From contig CAUWAG010000012.1 in NCBI GenBank assembly GCA_963556695.1, positions 2,604,001-2,668,000 of the forward strand: a stretch of DNA of 64,000 nucleotides. The letters run 5' to 3'. Source of the stretch: Anthostomella pinea (lineage: Eukaryota > Ascomycota > Sordariomycetes > Xylariales > Xylariaceae). Made by a program: the position numbers and the translations under genes. Each line of letters opens with the position of its first letter. Positions within the stretch are counted from its first letter, which is position 1. Below, one piece after another: positions 34,837 to 46,071 of this stretch. The notes under the pieces were generated by a model that was not told the DNA's origin, did not search any database, and worked only from the letters and a program-made list of their open reading frames with translations.

Positions 34837-36134
34837 TACACTGACCCTCCAAAAGTCTCCGAGCATCCACCACGCTAGTTTCAAAACGCGTCTACGCGCT
34901 CGCGACCCCCTTCCTTCTTCACCTTTTATTTACTCAATACTAAAACGATGGATTTACAAAAGGTTGGTACAATTCTAACCGCAAATCGCGGGCCAAACCA
35001 GGAATTTACTTCCGAAGCTTGTGCAGCTATTATGGCTGCCAGGGCGGCAGGCGCAAGGCGCGACGATGTCGCGAGTGCGTTCCATCTGGATCGGCCTCAA
35101 ACCGTGACCGACATTATCAACACTGCTAGAGAGCATAACACCACAGTCTCTCGGCCTCGAGAGGGAGCCACAAGGATTCTAAACAAACGTAAAAAAGTTC
35201 AGCTAGTTGAAACGACACAAAAGTACCCCAAGGCCACCTACAGAGAGCTCAAAAAGGAGAACAGAATCCTCAGCTCCCATACCACTATCAAGCACGTTCT
35301 TCACGCTCACGGGCTTCGCAAGTAGAAGGCAGCGAAACAGATCGAGCTTACAGAAGATGACACACAAGAGAGGCTCGTTTTTTGCAATAAATACGACTCC
35401 CTGGAGGCTCTGGAAGAGCTGATGCGAACGCTCTTCTCAGACGAAGTCACGGTCCAGAATTTATCTGATAATCCGGGCAATTGGGTCATCCGCCTCTCTT
35501 CTGAACGTTACAGGCAGGATCTCGTGAGCCCTCGGAGCCATGGGAGACCCCGTATCTCCATTATGTATTGGGCCTTGATCTGATTACGCAGCGGAGAAGG
35601 TGGCCTAAGCAAAATCACCTTTGGCGAGCCCGATGAGGATGCTCCTTGCGGAGGAGTATCTTCAGCTTCATATCAAGACGTCCTTAAGGAAGGGCTCCTT
35701 CCGTTCTACAAGGCTGGGGATCCTTTTATGCAAGATAACGCTCGCATCCATTGATTTGGAGGCATTCCAGAGTGGCTAGAGGAGCACAGCATCTGGACGA
35801 TCGACTGGCCTGCTCACAGCCCTGATTTGAACCCAATCGAGCACGTTTGGGTACTTCTAAAGAAACAGATACGGAGAATCGAGCCTGGTTTCGCTGATTT
35901 GAAGGCTAATATTGCCCACGAGGCATATACCAGACACTTAATCGAAAGGGCGTGGTCAGAGATCGATCCTGAGGATGTACGCGTTCTCGTCGAATCTCTC
36001 GGCAACTGAATCGCCGCAGTGAAAAGGGCAGGTGGTTGGTACACACACTATTGAATGGCTTATACAATGCAGTTTTTTCATATTATTACAGTGAGAGATG
36101 GGTGCGTGGTGAATGCTGAAAGTTGGAGGGTGTA
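34837..36134 (+). mobile_element. Tc1/mariner-type DNA transposon, inactive
   Basis: About 1.3 kb bounded by TA dinucleotides (34837-34838 and 36133-36134). The ends are inverted repeats of about 30 bp: ACCCTCCAAAAGTCTCC...GCATCCACCACGC on the left and, inverted, ACCCTCCAACTTTC...GCATTCACCACGC on the right, with small gaps. It carries one transposase frame (34948-36009) with stops. TA target, size and ends fit Tc1/mariner. It inserted between zinc-finger copies E and F. Confidence 0.85.
34948..36009 (+). pseudogene. Tc1/mariner transposase with three in-frame stops
   Basis: A single frame of 353 codons, without frameshift, broken by TAG 35323-35325, TGA 35581-35583 and TGA 35752-35754. The N-terminal half has a helix-turn-helix region (FTSEACAAIMAARAAG, then HTTIKHVLHAHGL). 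The catalytic part shows LFSDEVTV, QDNARIH and SPDLNPIEHVW. From the Asp of QDNA to the Glu of NPIE there are 34 intervening positions, the DD34E spacing of Tc1-type enzymes. Each stop could arise from a C-to-T change at a CAG or CGA codon, as RIP or deamination would produce. It cannot make a full transposase now. Confidence 0.9.
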
Positions 36135-36446
36135 GGCGTGTAGGGCTGCTCGAAAAGTGGGCTCGGAGACTTCTGGTCGGGGAGTGTACCTACATTTGTA
36201 GCACGCGTTTATTAGATGATTTAATCATGAGTCGTCCGTCAAGTACACACGGCCTGAAGGCCCTTTATGGATCTCCTTTGGGCCTTAAAGGAGGTAGGTT
36301 CATGTGGACAGAGCGCAGATTAAGGCTGTGCGCCGTAAATTCATGGTTTTACCAGTGGGATAGCACGAACTTCATTATTGTGTATGAAACATTATCCTCT
36401 ACCAACTGATATCGCATAGTTGTGTTCCTTTATATTTTCGTCGCCA
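36135..36446. other. Short gap between the Tc1 element and copy F
   Basis: No gene recognised. Confidence 0.5.
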
Positions 36447-37105
36447 TCAATGGCATGTCCCTGAGTAGGTCCCCAAGGATTGAGCAGTAAGTCGCTGGTC
36501 GATCTGTCCGCGACTTCTTCGGGGAAGGCCGCCGCTTGGATTAAAGGGGCAGGATCCTGTTGAGGAAGAGACGGGATGCGAATCGGATTCGCTTAGTGCG
36601 ACCGCTTGCTTGAAACCAGGGGTCGTCTTGCAGCCATCATCTGTGGAACAGGCGCGCGTCGGCCCAGGGCGATACGACGGGAAGTTCTGTATGACAATTT
36701 GATGCTGTCCGAAGTTTCCAGAGGGTATACCGGCAATATCGAAAGCCGGTGCTGCGCGGTTCAAGGCGCGTTGAACGTGGTAGCTTGCGGTGTCTTGAAT
36801 GCTTGGAGTAATTTTCCTCTGATGACCGGACCAACAACGCCAGGGGCCGCCTAAAGTGACGTCTCATCGAACACTCCTAGGACCGCGGGTCTTGCGATAG
36901 AGGGGATGGCGCTTTGAAGTTCGTTTGTTAGGGCCTCCAGGACCGCGAAGCGCGCACTGGGGGGAGGCATCACTGCAGTCCAGTTGAAGGTCTCCGCGAC
37001 TTCGTCGTTGTTGCGCATGTGACTTTGGGGAGTATCGGAATCGATGGGCTGTGGTACTATGTCAGCAAGCTTAGTGAAAACTTTGATAGTTTCGGGGATG
37101 CTCAC
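36447..37105 (-). pseudogene. Zinc-finger family pseudogene (copy F)
   Basis: The minus strand keeps the family N-terminus: SDTPQSHMRNNDEVAETFNW, TAVMPPPSARFAV, IPSIARPAVLGVFDETSL. A TAG then replaces the Trp of SLWAS (TGG to TAG), and the frame continues AAPGVVGPVIRGKLLQAF to a second stop. After that only weak traces (PVYPLE, REIALGR-like text) remain and no finger survives. The stop fits a G-to-A change. About 220 bp of its upstream DNA (37343-37560) are similar to the upstream DNA of copy H, including CCTAGGTGAT. Confidence 0.8.
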
Positions 37106-38160
37106 TGATGCCTCAGCGTCATTCTCGATAGGAGACGTTTAACGCGCCTTGGTGAAGGTAGGGTCTCGGTTTGCGAGAAGGCGATCAGAGAGACAAGTGA
37201 CTTAGGCATGCGTAAGTTCTGCATAAAAAGAAGATTAAAAGCCTAGGGACTTCTTTTGAAAAACAGAGCGAGAGAGGAAGTGGGTGGCACAGCTCTGAGG
37301 TAACGTTAGAACCGGTGATTAAGGCAGGTCGAAAGCCAGTCTCCTAGGTGATCGACAATACCCACATCCCACCGAATAAAGAAGCAACCTAGAAGAAGCC
37401 CCGACGGCGCCATAATGCACCACTTCAAGCTTATGCTGGTTTGACGGAGAGGCTACTGGGGTAGGAAGCTTCTTAAGCCTGAGTAAATTCACTGTTCGTA
37501 TATACCACAATGTAGGCTTCTTCAACTTCTTAGAGTAAGGCATAAAGACTAGCGCTCTAATATATTTGGTCATATTCTTTTCTACATTCCACGCCTAGGT
37601 TTTGAAGCCGTTGCTCGCGTGAGGTGCTTCTCACCTCCTTTGCATGTAGTTAGTAAGGCATTTTCTCCATCACTTCCGGTTAGTCCCTTCTTTCTAATCA
37701 GACCTACCACCTCATTTAGCATTTATATAGCGTTTTTACATGTCAATGTGTGTGGCAGCACCAAGCTGGTAGTAGCGCGTGAGTACGGCACGAAGATCGA
37801 TCATTCGTGCTCGTTTCGCGTCGGAGTCGTTGGACTGGCAGCCGCGACAGAAGACCAGATGGATGACCCCAAGGTCATACCGCCGCAACAACGGGGATGG
37901 GCCCGTGAGCGGGACTGACTGTACTTATTTTCTTGAGACCTCCACAACCCTGCGATGCAGAGGCTCTGGGAGGCGTGGTCTGCACTACTGAGGAGCTACC
38001 CCCCACGTTAAATACAAAACAAACAAACAAAACAAACAAACAAGCCGCGACAGAAGCAAGAAAACTCCTAGGCTGCGAGCTGGCGCTGTCGGTGGGCAGC
38101 AAGGGCGTATACCGCTTCTGGGCGGTAGCTGATGTTGGCATTAAGTTAATGTGAGAAGAC
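37106..38160. other. Upstream region of copy F and spacer
   Basis: No gene. CCTAGGTGAT at 37343-37352. A simple A/C-rich repeat of AAACAAAC type lies at about 38013-38043. Confidence 0.5.
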
Positions 38161-38454
38161 TTATACCCGTTGCTCCAGAGATTGGTTGCGGTGCGGAGGC
38201 AAAACATGCAGAATCGCACTCCAGCATCTTGCACCAGGAGGCGCAGATGAACTCACACTGGACGACACATCGAATGATGAATAGCTCATTCCTGGTAATT
38301 GGTTATGCTTAGATGGTCGCAATATTGATATGCGAAGGTCGAAGGCTGGTGCTGCCTGCTCCAGAGCGTGGCGAACTTCGCCGCCAACAGGGTGCTGAAC
38401 CTCGACTGTGCAGGTTGGAGATCTTGTCCAAATGGCACTCTGCTCCGGTGTCAT
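38161..38454 (-). pseudogene. Zinc-finger family relic (copy G, end of N-terminal domain)
   Basis: An open minus-strand piece contains VGGEVRHALEQAAPAFDLRIS, matching VGEHVRLALERSAPAFAAAL of copy H and VRRAIQEAKPAFDLAL of copy E, preceded by a blurred SAIWTRS (cf. SLWAS). The upstream half and the fingers are missing. It is a decayed family fragment. Confidence 0.6.
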
Positions 38455-39002
38455 GGGAGAAATAAGACCGCTGCAGTATTCTTCGAGTCTGGATGCTATA
38501 GCCGCTGAATGGTGATGGAAGACATCGGGGTGGGTGGTAGGTGGATGACAGAAAGTGCAGGTGTGCAGGCTACAAAAACGAAATCAAGACGAAACTCAAG
38601 CGAGGTTCAGGGGAGGCATCTTGGGCAACGATGACAGACGGCACTATTTCGTCTGATCAATACTGGGCTGGAGCGAAGGTTCGGGGTAATCGGCATTTGC
38701 GCAACAGCCGTGAGAGCATTCAGCTAATTGTGAGTGAATTCGTGCGTCACAAAAGAAGGGATAAATTGGTCAAGGCATTCAGAAGTTGTACGAAGTTGGA
38801 AAAGGAAGTCTGTTGCGATTACGTGTATGAATTAGGAGGAACGTGCCATTTCGTCCAGCATCGTCATCGTCATCGTCATCCAGTATCCCATGCAGAAGAG
38901 GCTGACCGCGATGGCGCACATGGCCGAGAGGGGGATTATGGAGGTGGTCTTGGGACCGGGCTATGTATGGGTGGGCTTGCAACCCTGACCCAATGCAATA
39001 CC
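38455..39002. other. Spacer between relic G and copy H
   Basis: No gene recognised. A CATCGT microsatellite (about four units) lies near 38858-38880. Confidence 0.5.
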
Positions 39003-39821
39003 TCACGACTCGTTGTCGTCTTCTCCTTCCTGTTCCCCAAGTGTGACCCCATCTCCCTTTACGAGACCCTTCGCTTCCTCGTTGGCGTTGTACTTGGCAT
39101 TGAGCGCCGGGTCGCCATCACGTCGGATAGTGACCTGGTGTTCAAAGAGATGGCGCTCCGCCCTGTCCTTGCTGCCGTATGACTTAGTACACGTGGGCCA
39201 TCCACAGTAATGCCGCCCGTCGTCCTCTTGGGGTGGGTGAGCCGCCAGTTGCTCAGTGCGGTGACGTCGCAGGTGTCGTCGCAGGACACCGTCGTCCATA
39301 TCTTCGTGCTGTGCTGCGCATCCGCGCCACAGGCATCTGGGGCCGATGTGGCATTGTCGGATGTGATCGAACCACGAGCCGCGGCTCATCTGCTTGTCGC
39401 ATTCGGGACAGACGCAGTCCCTGGCTGCCGGAGTTCTGGCAACCTCATTTGAGGGTTGCTCTCCAGTCTGCTGCGGGCGCCCTTGAGAAGGCGCGAGGGC
39501 GGCGGCAAATGCTGGTGCTGATCGCTCTAGTGCAAGCCTGACGTGCTCACCGACGGCGGTAGTAAGTGCTGCCTGCAGACTTGCATGAAGAATGGGACGG
39601 ACGACATCCTGAGATGCCCACAGCGAAGTCGCCTCGAATGAAGCCATCACAGCATTTTGCGCGATGGACGGGATTACGTCTAGGAGTGTGGCCGTGAGGG
39701 CTTCGGAGACTGCGTGTTGGGCACTGGGGGGCGGGATGACCGCAGCCCAGTTGAACTCCTGCTCTGCATCGTCATCGTTGACAGGGCTGGGGGGCGTTTC
39801 GCTACCATGAGAGGAAGCCAT
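39003..39821 (-). CDS. C2H2 zinc-finger protein, tandem family copy H
   Basis: An intronless frame of 272 residues from a true ATG, the most compact family member. The short acidic N-terminus (1-22) leads to the family domain at 23-110 (FNWAAVIPPPSAQHAV, IAQNAVMASFEATSLWAS, VRLALERSAPAF). Fingers: C138/C141/H153/H158, C163/C168/H183/H187 and C206/C211/H224/H228. The tail is RRDGDPALNAKY...GLVKGDGVT, ending in acidic residues. CCTAGGTGAT is at 40023-40032, about 202 bp upstream. All zinc ligands are present, so it should fold. A nuclear nucleic-acid-binding role is likely from the fingers; no target can be named. Confidence 0.82.
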   Translation of the reverse strand: MASSHGSETPPSPVNDDDAEQEFNWAAVIPPPSAQHAVSEALTATLLDVIPSIAQNAVMASFEATSLWASQDVVRPILHASLQAALTTAVGEHVRLALERSAPAFAAALAPSQGRPQQTGEQPSNEVARTPAARDCVCPECDKQMSRGSWFDHIRQCHIGPRCLWRGCAAQHEDMDDGVLRRHLRRHRTEQLAAHPPQEDDGRHYCGWPTCTKSYGSKDRAERHLFEHQVTIRRDGDPALNAKYNANEEAKGLVKGDGVTLGEQEGEDDNES

Positions 39822-41076
39822 GTGGTGGGTGACGTTGTGGGTGATGTTGTGGGTTCGCTGTGCTGGAAAGGGTCTGTGCTGGTACGTCGCGTCGAACTCT
39901 CGATGGATCAGCGTGACTCTCGACGAATTGCGTGCTAAATGGAAGCTCGAAACTTTCAGAACTTTGGGACGACAGAGCCTAAGAGGAAATTACCTGCACA
40001 GAGCAACCGCGTGCGAGGGTCTCCTAGGTGATCGAAAATACCAGCCCGTTCCCCCAAGCAACGAAGCACCCTTAAAGAAGCCCAGACTGCACCGTAATGC
40101 ACCGCTTCAAGCTTTTTTCTTAATATGAGCCGGTGCTGGTTTTACAGATATCCTACTGTAGTAGGATGCTTTTAAAGTTTGGTTAATTTCTCTGTCTATG
40201 TATACCAATGTGGGCTTCTTAACCTACTCAGTGTCGGATAGCAGTACCCTGCAGTGCTCTTCACCAGTTGTTGGTGACGGGTACCGGTGCGGTAAGGTGT
40301 AGTTGTTCTCGCTATGTTTTGTCCTTGGATTCTCAGGTACTACCGCGCGTGCTGATCCTATTATAACGTAGAATTTGGGACCTATGTCCCAATAAGGTCG
40401 CCAGAATACGGCTTGTGATTGCCAACTTTTTTCGCAAGCTACCATTACCGCCTTTTCTAGGCATACCTTTACCAATCCTTACGGACTATCTGTTTGCTAA
40501 AGCAAACAATTTACACTCAAAATCCTTACCATATTGACGACAGATCTACGTGCGACAAGGTTCCCCGGATTCCTGAAGCCAAATGATACTTTAAAGATGC
40601 GAGAATTGCCAGATGGTGGTCCGTGTGGATTGGTAGAGGTATGCCCGGAAAGGCGGTACCAGATCGTCACGGGAGAGGAGCGTCTGGACCTGGTGTGTAA
40701 TTTTAAACAGGATTCATCGACAATTTCTCCCAACACCTCGTCCGAGCTACACCTTCACACGGCTACCACACATCAAGCTGGCAAGGAGTGAGGTCAGAGC
40801 CTAGGAGTCAACTCTACGAGCCGCAATTACGGGTCACTCGATGGATATCATCCCAGAGAGAATGTCACACTTATGCTGAAGGAGGCTATGCTTTTATTGC
40901 ATTGTAGGACATTTCGGATTGGCTCTTCCCTTGCGGTCGAAGAGTCTGATGATAAAAGAATCGATACTGAAAGTCCAAATCTTGATTCATCCAAACCGCT
41001 GCGCTTGCTAACCGCTAACCCACATCGAGCCCATAGTTATGCAAAAAGGCGTGTCTTCCATATCCGTCCATCTCTT
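39822..41076. other. Upstream region of copy H; duplicated with that of copy F
   Basis: The stretch 40023-40240 resembles 37343-37560. Shared words include CTCCTAGGTGATCGA, ATGCACC-CTTCAAGCTT and TGGGCTTCTT/TAGGCTTCTT. A plus-strand frame at 40534-40791 looks faintly protein-like (FLKPNDTLKMRELPDGGP) but is short and I cannot assign it. Confidence 0.5.
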
Positions 41077-43026
41077 TCAGATCGTATACCGATATCGCGG
41101 ACTCTCATCACCCAGCTCAGCAAGCTCATCATCCGATAAGTTCTCATGTGCCGGATTGATCAACCCCTCATCGCGCCTCTTGTTCTCCCTGTGGAACCAA
41201 AACCACATAAATGCGTAGATACAGGCCGACATTCCCACTAAAGACAGCGAGACGGCGTTGCCCTTGAGGTACCGCGGAGCGTCTGTGCTTGCACTGGTGA
41301 GATGTTAGGTAGAGCTTCGTGGTGGAGTGTGTGTTTGAATGACATTGTGACCGATGACTCACTAGATGAATGAAGACATGATTCCGCTGGAATTTCCGAT
41401 GGTGAGCTGTATGCCGCTGGCCGTTGTGCGTTTACCATAGCGCGGGCTGTTGTTAGGAAGCTCGATGGGCGTCAGTTGTGACTCAAAACAGGGGTCTGAG
41501 TTTGCAGGACTTACCCAAGCAAGCGGTAATCCTACAATCACGTACAATCCTGTAGCAATCAAGAAACACCTAAGTTGTCGTCAGTCATCCCATATCCAGG
41601 GGCAAGGCAAGGTGTTCATACCCAAAGTAGTGCACGCCTGCTGGAGTATCAGAGATCAGGATCCCGTACCCGATCACGCTGACAGCGCCGAAGATGACGC
41701 AGAATAGACCGCGCATCTGCTTCCGGTCTGAGAGGTAAGCGACACTCATATAAGTTATCGCGCCGACAGCATAGCAGGGAATAGTAAGCAACTGGATCTC
41801 AGCCGTGGACCCAGAGCCCAGGCCCTTGATGATCGTAGGCAAGAATGTCGAGTAACCTGAACAGATCAGCATCTCCGTCTCACCATAAGCTTCCATCCAC
41901 GGCAGTGAAACTCACCATAAAGCATCGTATCAGCGCCAAACTGAGCGAAGCAAAAAGCCCAGACCTTCCAGTCCTTGAACGCAGCCATCATATCCTTCTT
42001 GCTGAACCGCTGCGCGCTCTCCGTACTGCCATAATGGCGGCGGTGCCTTACAACCATGAAGTTCTTCTCCGCGGGCGACAAGAAGTACGCATGCTCAGGG
42101 TCGTTCGGCAAGAGGAAGAACACGACAACCCCCAGCACGATAGAAGGCAGTCCCTCGATGATCATGATCCACCGCCAGCCGCTCATGCCGCGGACGCCGT
42201 CCATGTGGCCGATGCCGTAGGCCAGCAGGCCACCCACGGCGCCGGCGACGGCCGCGCTGACGAAGAGGTAGCCGACGCGCAGCGCTAGCTCGCGCTTCGT
42301 GTAGAAGAAGGTCAGGTACACGGTGAGACCGGGGAAGAGACCCGCCTCGACGGCGCCTAGGAGCAGGCGCACGGCGATGAGACTGCCGTAGCTTTGGACG
42401 AAACCCGTGCACATGGCGATGATGCCCCATGCGAGTACGATGAAGGAGATGTAGCGTTGGGGCGTCAGGGGCTTGAGCACCAGATTCGAGGGCACCTCGA
42501 AGAGCAGGTCTGCATGCTCGATGATTAGTACGAACAGCGAACTACAGAAGACGGCCATAGAGGGAGCTTTGACTGACATGTAACGAAAAGAATCGAGACG
42601 GCGACTTGGAACTGGTTGCCCACCAATCCAAGGTCTCTCTCCAAATGGTATAAACGCGCATTACCAATATTCACTCTGCAAAATCGTTAGCAATGATATA
42701 AAGAACATAGGATACCGCAGTAAGTACCTATCCAAGAAACTGAAAGTGTCTAAACAGGCGATGTCAGTAAACCCAGACTTGACTCATCACAGCCCAGCGA
42801 ATTGCGGCCATCAACCAAGATCCAAAGCGACAGCGGTGGAAATGAAGGAGGCCCAAATTCAGAGGGCAGACTGACACATCAGCATAACCAGCGGCACGAT
42901 GTGCACATCAAGCTTGCGCAGGAGCTTCTTCTCATCGACTCCGAAGTTCGACTCCTCCCCGGGGTCGACGTCTGCGATCTCCGCGTCGCGCTTCGAATCC
43001 GATAGGTCCGGCGTCTCGGCGGCCAT
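41077..43026 (-). CDS. MFS transporter, Dal5/anion:cation symporter type
   Basis: Eight exons (43026-42876, 42749-42728, 42675-42578, 42509-41916, 41856-41622, 41569-41515, 41460-41363, 41293-41077) give 489 residues. The start is LLRKLDVHIVPLVMLMYTFSF, the signature LDRVNIGNARLY, then twelve predicted membrane spans, and near the end NNSPRYGKRTTASG and a cytosolic KRRDEG tail. This is the Dal5-like family of plasma-membrane permeases for organic anions such as allantoate, nicotinate or related acids; the substrate is not predictable here. Exon 2 is only 22 nt. Intron 6 (41461-41514) is 54 bp, in frame and without a stop, so its retention would add 18 residues. All other introns are 52-126 bp. 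Confidence 0.92.
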
Positions 43027-44530
43027 CTCGGCGGCGCGCGTGTTACCGTTGCACAATTGGCGTACCAAGTGACCTTTCGCTCACGGGTCACAGGCCACTT
43101 GCACGGCGAACAGGTATCACAATCTCGGCCTTTGAGCGCAGGCCCTTGCAGATTTGCTCTTCCCAACGCGCCGCGAAAAGATGATGACGATCCGAACTCG
43201 CTGCAGAGGAGAGAATTTAAGTGGAGAAGGCCGTTCTAGAACGCGGGAGCGAGTCGTCGACTGCGCCGAAGTCGCCGGATGGATGGATGAATCTCTAAGG
43301 TATGAGGCTGCTGAAGTCGCGAGTCATGACATATATATCACGACAATAGACTGACCGAACCCAAGGCACAGTCCCAAACTCGAGACAATTGAGTCCATGG
43401 TTTCGTTTCTGAAGACGACATTGATCGCGATAAGCAGCGGATATCCGCCCCCGCGTGGCGCTCTGAGGAGCTGCGGTCTCACGCCCTGCCCAGTTGGCTC
43501 CGTCAGTATTCGTCAATATCGCAGTACACCTATCCTGTCGCCCTATTGCGCATCCTGATTGGAAACCAAGCGAATCAGCAGCTGGAAATCCCAAATCGCT
43601 TACATGTTCATGCAGGGTTGGTAGCGAAATGTTCTGTGGTCTCTGGGGCCCCGTGGTCTCCGCATGGTTATCCGTGGGGGACCGATAAGCCAAGGGGTGG
43701 GGGAGTCAGGGGTGTTCAGGGGTTTCAGGGGCCGCAACCCCAACGCCTTTAACATCTTCAACGCGTCGAATGCTGCATGCCACCGCTAACGCAAGTCCGC
43801 TTGCGAGATCTTCATACGAGTTGGCAATGACGTTGGGCTTAGGTGCCGATCGTTGTGTTCATTGAAGGCGATGCCACCGACAGCTGTGGCAATGACTGAC
43901 TTGTTATTTCACTTGATGTCCTTCTCCACGGGGTCTGTAGGCTAGTTCAGCCATCGTTGCGCACCCCCTTCTATTGCAATTCTTCTGGATAATCAAGGCA
44001 CACAGGTGCTAGGTGGAAGAGGAAAGCTTGTTTGTGTATTGATCTGTGATCGGTGGCATATCTTCAGCGCCTTGTAAGGCAGATGTAGCCCATCTCAGAG
44101 AAGTTTCCCTCGTGGTGAATATCCCTCTCACCCTGAACCCCAACCTCCAGTCCACCTTACTGTTTCGACCTCGGCTCACCGGCGAGAGTTTACGTGCCTT
44201 CAGTTGCGTGATTATCAAAACAAATGTCGGTTTTTTTTATTGTCAATCTATTCGACCACAAGCAAAGATTCAAACCCACATGCCCCAAAATACAACAAAT
44301 AGCAGAGTCCCAATCCTGTACGCAAAGTCTATCGTCCCCAATTCGAAGTCAAAGCAGACGAGAGTTTTGTCAAAGACATGGTAGAAGAAAATGGCGTTTC
44401 AAATGAGTGTAGACATGGTTGAATCGTCGGCGGAAGGAGTTGAGGGGCGACAGTGCAACAAGCTGAACACACCGATACTGCCACCCATGGGAATGTTACC
44501 CGCTCTCCATGTCGACATCGCCATCGTAGC
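43027..44530. other. Intergenic, no gene recognised
   Basis: About 1.5 kb without a supported gene; promoter side of the MFS gene and 3' side of the next gene. Confidence 0.5.
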
Positions 44531-46071
44531 TTAATAGTCAGAATCTTCCGACTTCACATCCACGTCTTCCGATTCAGGCTCAGACAAAGTCTCTGAACTT
44601 TCATCTGCGTCCTCCAATTCCTGCTCCAGTTCGGCGAGGGGCCGGAAATCAAGGAGAGGACCGGCCGGGTCCACGAGCCCGTGTGGGTCCTCCACCGTAG
44701 AGAGATCAACTCGGCCAGGGTTTCTGAGATCGACGATTCTGGGCTTGACAGAAGACTCGTCGTCGTCAACGAGCCCTCGGTCTATATCGAGCGTATTGAC
44801 GCTTCTAACGGCGCCAAATCTACCTGAAACGTCGGTAGGTTCTTCATACATGCGGAAAAATGGGAAGCCTGCTTGAGCGTAGTCAGACGCCGTGATCGGG
44901 CAAGGATGCGGGTCTCGATCGGTGACCTGACGAAATGCTTCGCTGTTGAGGATATGGACAGGTATGGTCATTGTCGACTTCTTGTTCCAGCGTTCCGGAT
45001 CCACAGTGTCCTTGACGATGTTTTGGACGATCTTGCCGCCTGCTGATATTCCCATGGCGCGAGCGGACATGGCAATTGCATCAATGCTTCCAGAGTCTCC
45101 GGAGGGGCGAGGGAGCCTCGGTCCTCTGATGGGCTCCTTGATCATAGGTAGGGTCGGTGTTACTTCGAACTGCATGCCACCGACAACTTTCTGACCCGTC
45201 AACTGGGCTTCCACGCTGTAGCCCTGGCCCATTGGCATGGCCACGAACTGTCTGACAACGCCTGGTGAAACCGCAATGCCATCGATCCATCTTTGAAGCG
45301 GTGCGACTACATAGTCCTGAACATTTTCGCCCTTGTCTGCGAGCTCTTGTCGTCGGATTTTGGTGTTCAAGTCTTCAGCGGCGTGCTCGCCGGACACGAC
45401 ATTGACTCCGCCCGCGTAGATCTTGATCATGAAAGGAGCGTCGGCTTTAAAGTCGATCCACATAGCTTCCTTTTGATACATCGGGAAGAAGACGCCGCCC
45501 TTGTTGGTAATTTCGGCAGGGAGACGAGTGGCATAATCGCGGACCTTGTACAGGGGGAAGCTGCCAAAGCTAGGCGGAAGTTCTGACTTGTCGGCATTGT
45601 CGGGCACACGAATAGTACGCTCGAATGTCATGTGCAGCTTTTGAGGCATGTTGGATCCCGGATTCTTTGCGACATGCTCGAAGACGATGGCTCCTCCTTG
45701 GACGCGGCAGCGGTATCGGTTATTGAGGCGCGTCATTGCGGACTGGATTCTCTGGTGATTTTGATGTATGATAGGAGACAGGTATCAGTGAGTATTGAGA
45801 AGGTGTAAGGTAGTCTGATTGGTATGATACTTGATGTGAGAAAAGGGAAACATACCTGGTTGTGGAAAGAGTGCATCTCAAGTACCCAGATATCAATGCG
45901 ATCTGCTCGGCCTGGACGCGGTGGAAACGCGCAGCAATCAAGAGTGATCTGGAAGCCTGAGCTTGATAGACCCTGAAAGAACGGTGTTGGATGTCGGTGG
46001 TCCTCGCGAGAACGGGTAAGACCAGTCGCAAAAGATTCTGAGAGGCTTTGTCTGCTCTGCTCACCGCTCAT
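44531..46071 (-). CDS. Conserved-looking fungal protein of unknown function
   Basis: Two exons (46071-45856 and 45751-44531) with a 104-bp intron (GTATGT...CAG) give 478 residues. The first 72 residues lead into MTRLNNRYRCRVQGGAIVFEH. The middle is a compact, well-ordered globular sequence (FERTIRVPDNADK, SFPLYKVRDYATRLP, MWIDFKADAPFMIKIYAGGVN, VAPLQRWIDGIAVSPGVVRQFVAMP). The last 80 residues are acidic and end EDVDVKSEDSDY, with DPHGLVDPAGPLLDF just before. No signal peptide, membrane span or enzyme motif is visible. The text looks like a family widespread in filamentous ascomycetes, often annotated only as hypothetical; I cannot give a function. Both the ATG at 46071 and the splice are clean. 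Confidence 0.8.

Noticed and set aside
38013..38043. AAACAAAC run as a poly-A tail of a retroelement
   Set aside because: No retroelement coding or target duplication beside it; a simple repeat is sufficient.
40534..40791. Plus-strand frame with FLKPNDTLKMRELPDGG
   Set aside because: It reads somewhat like protein, but is short, without a recognisable partner exon or domain; I could not support a gene.
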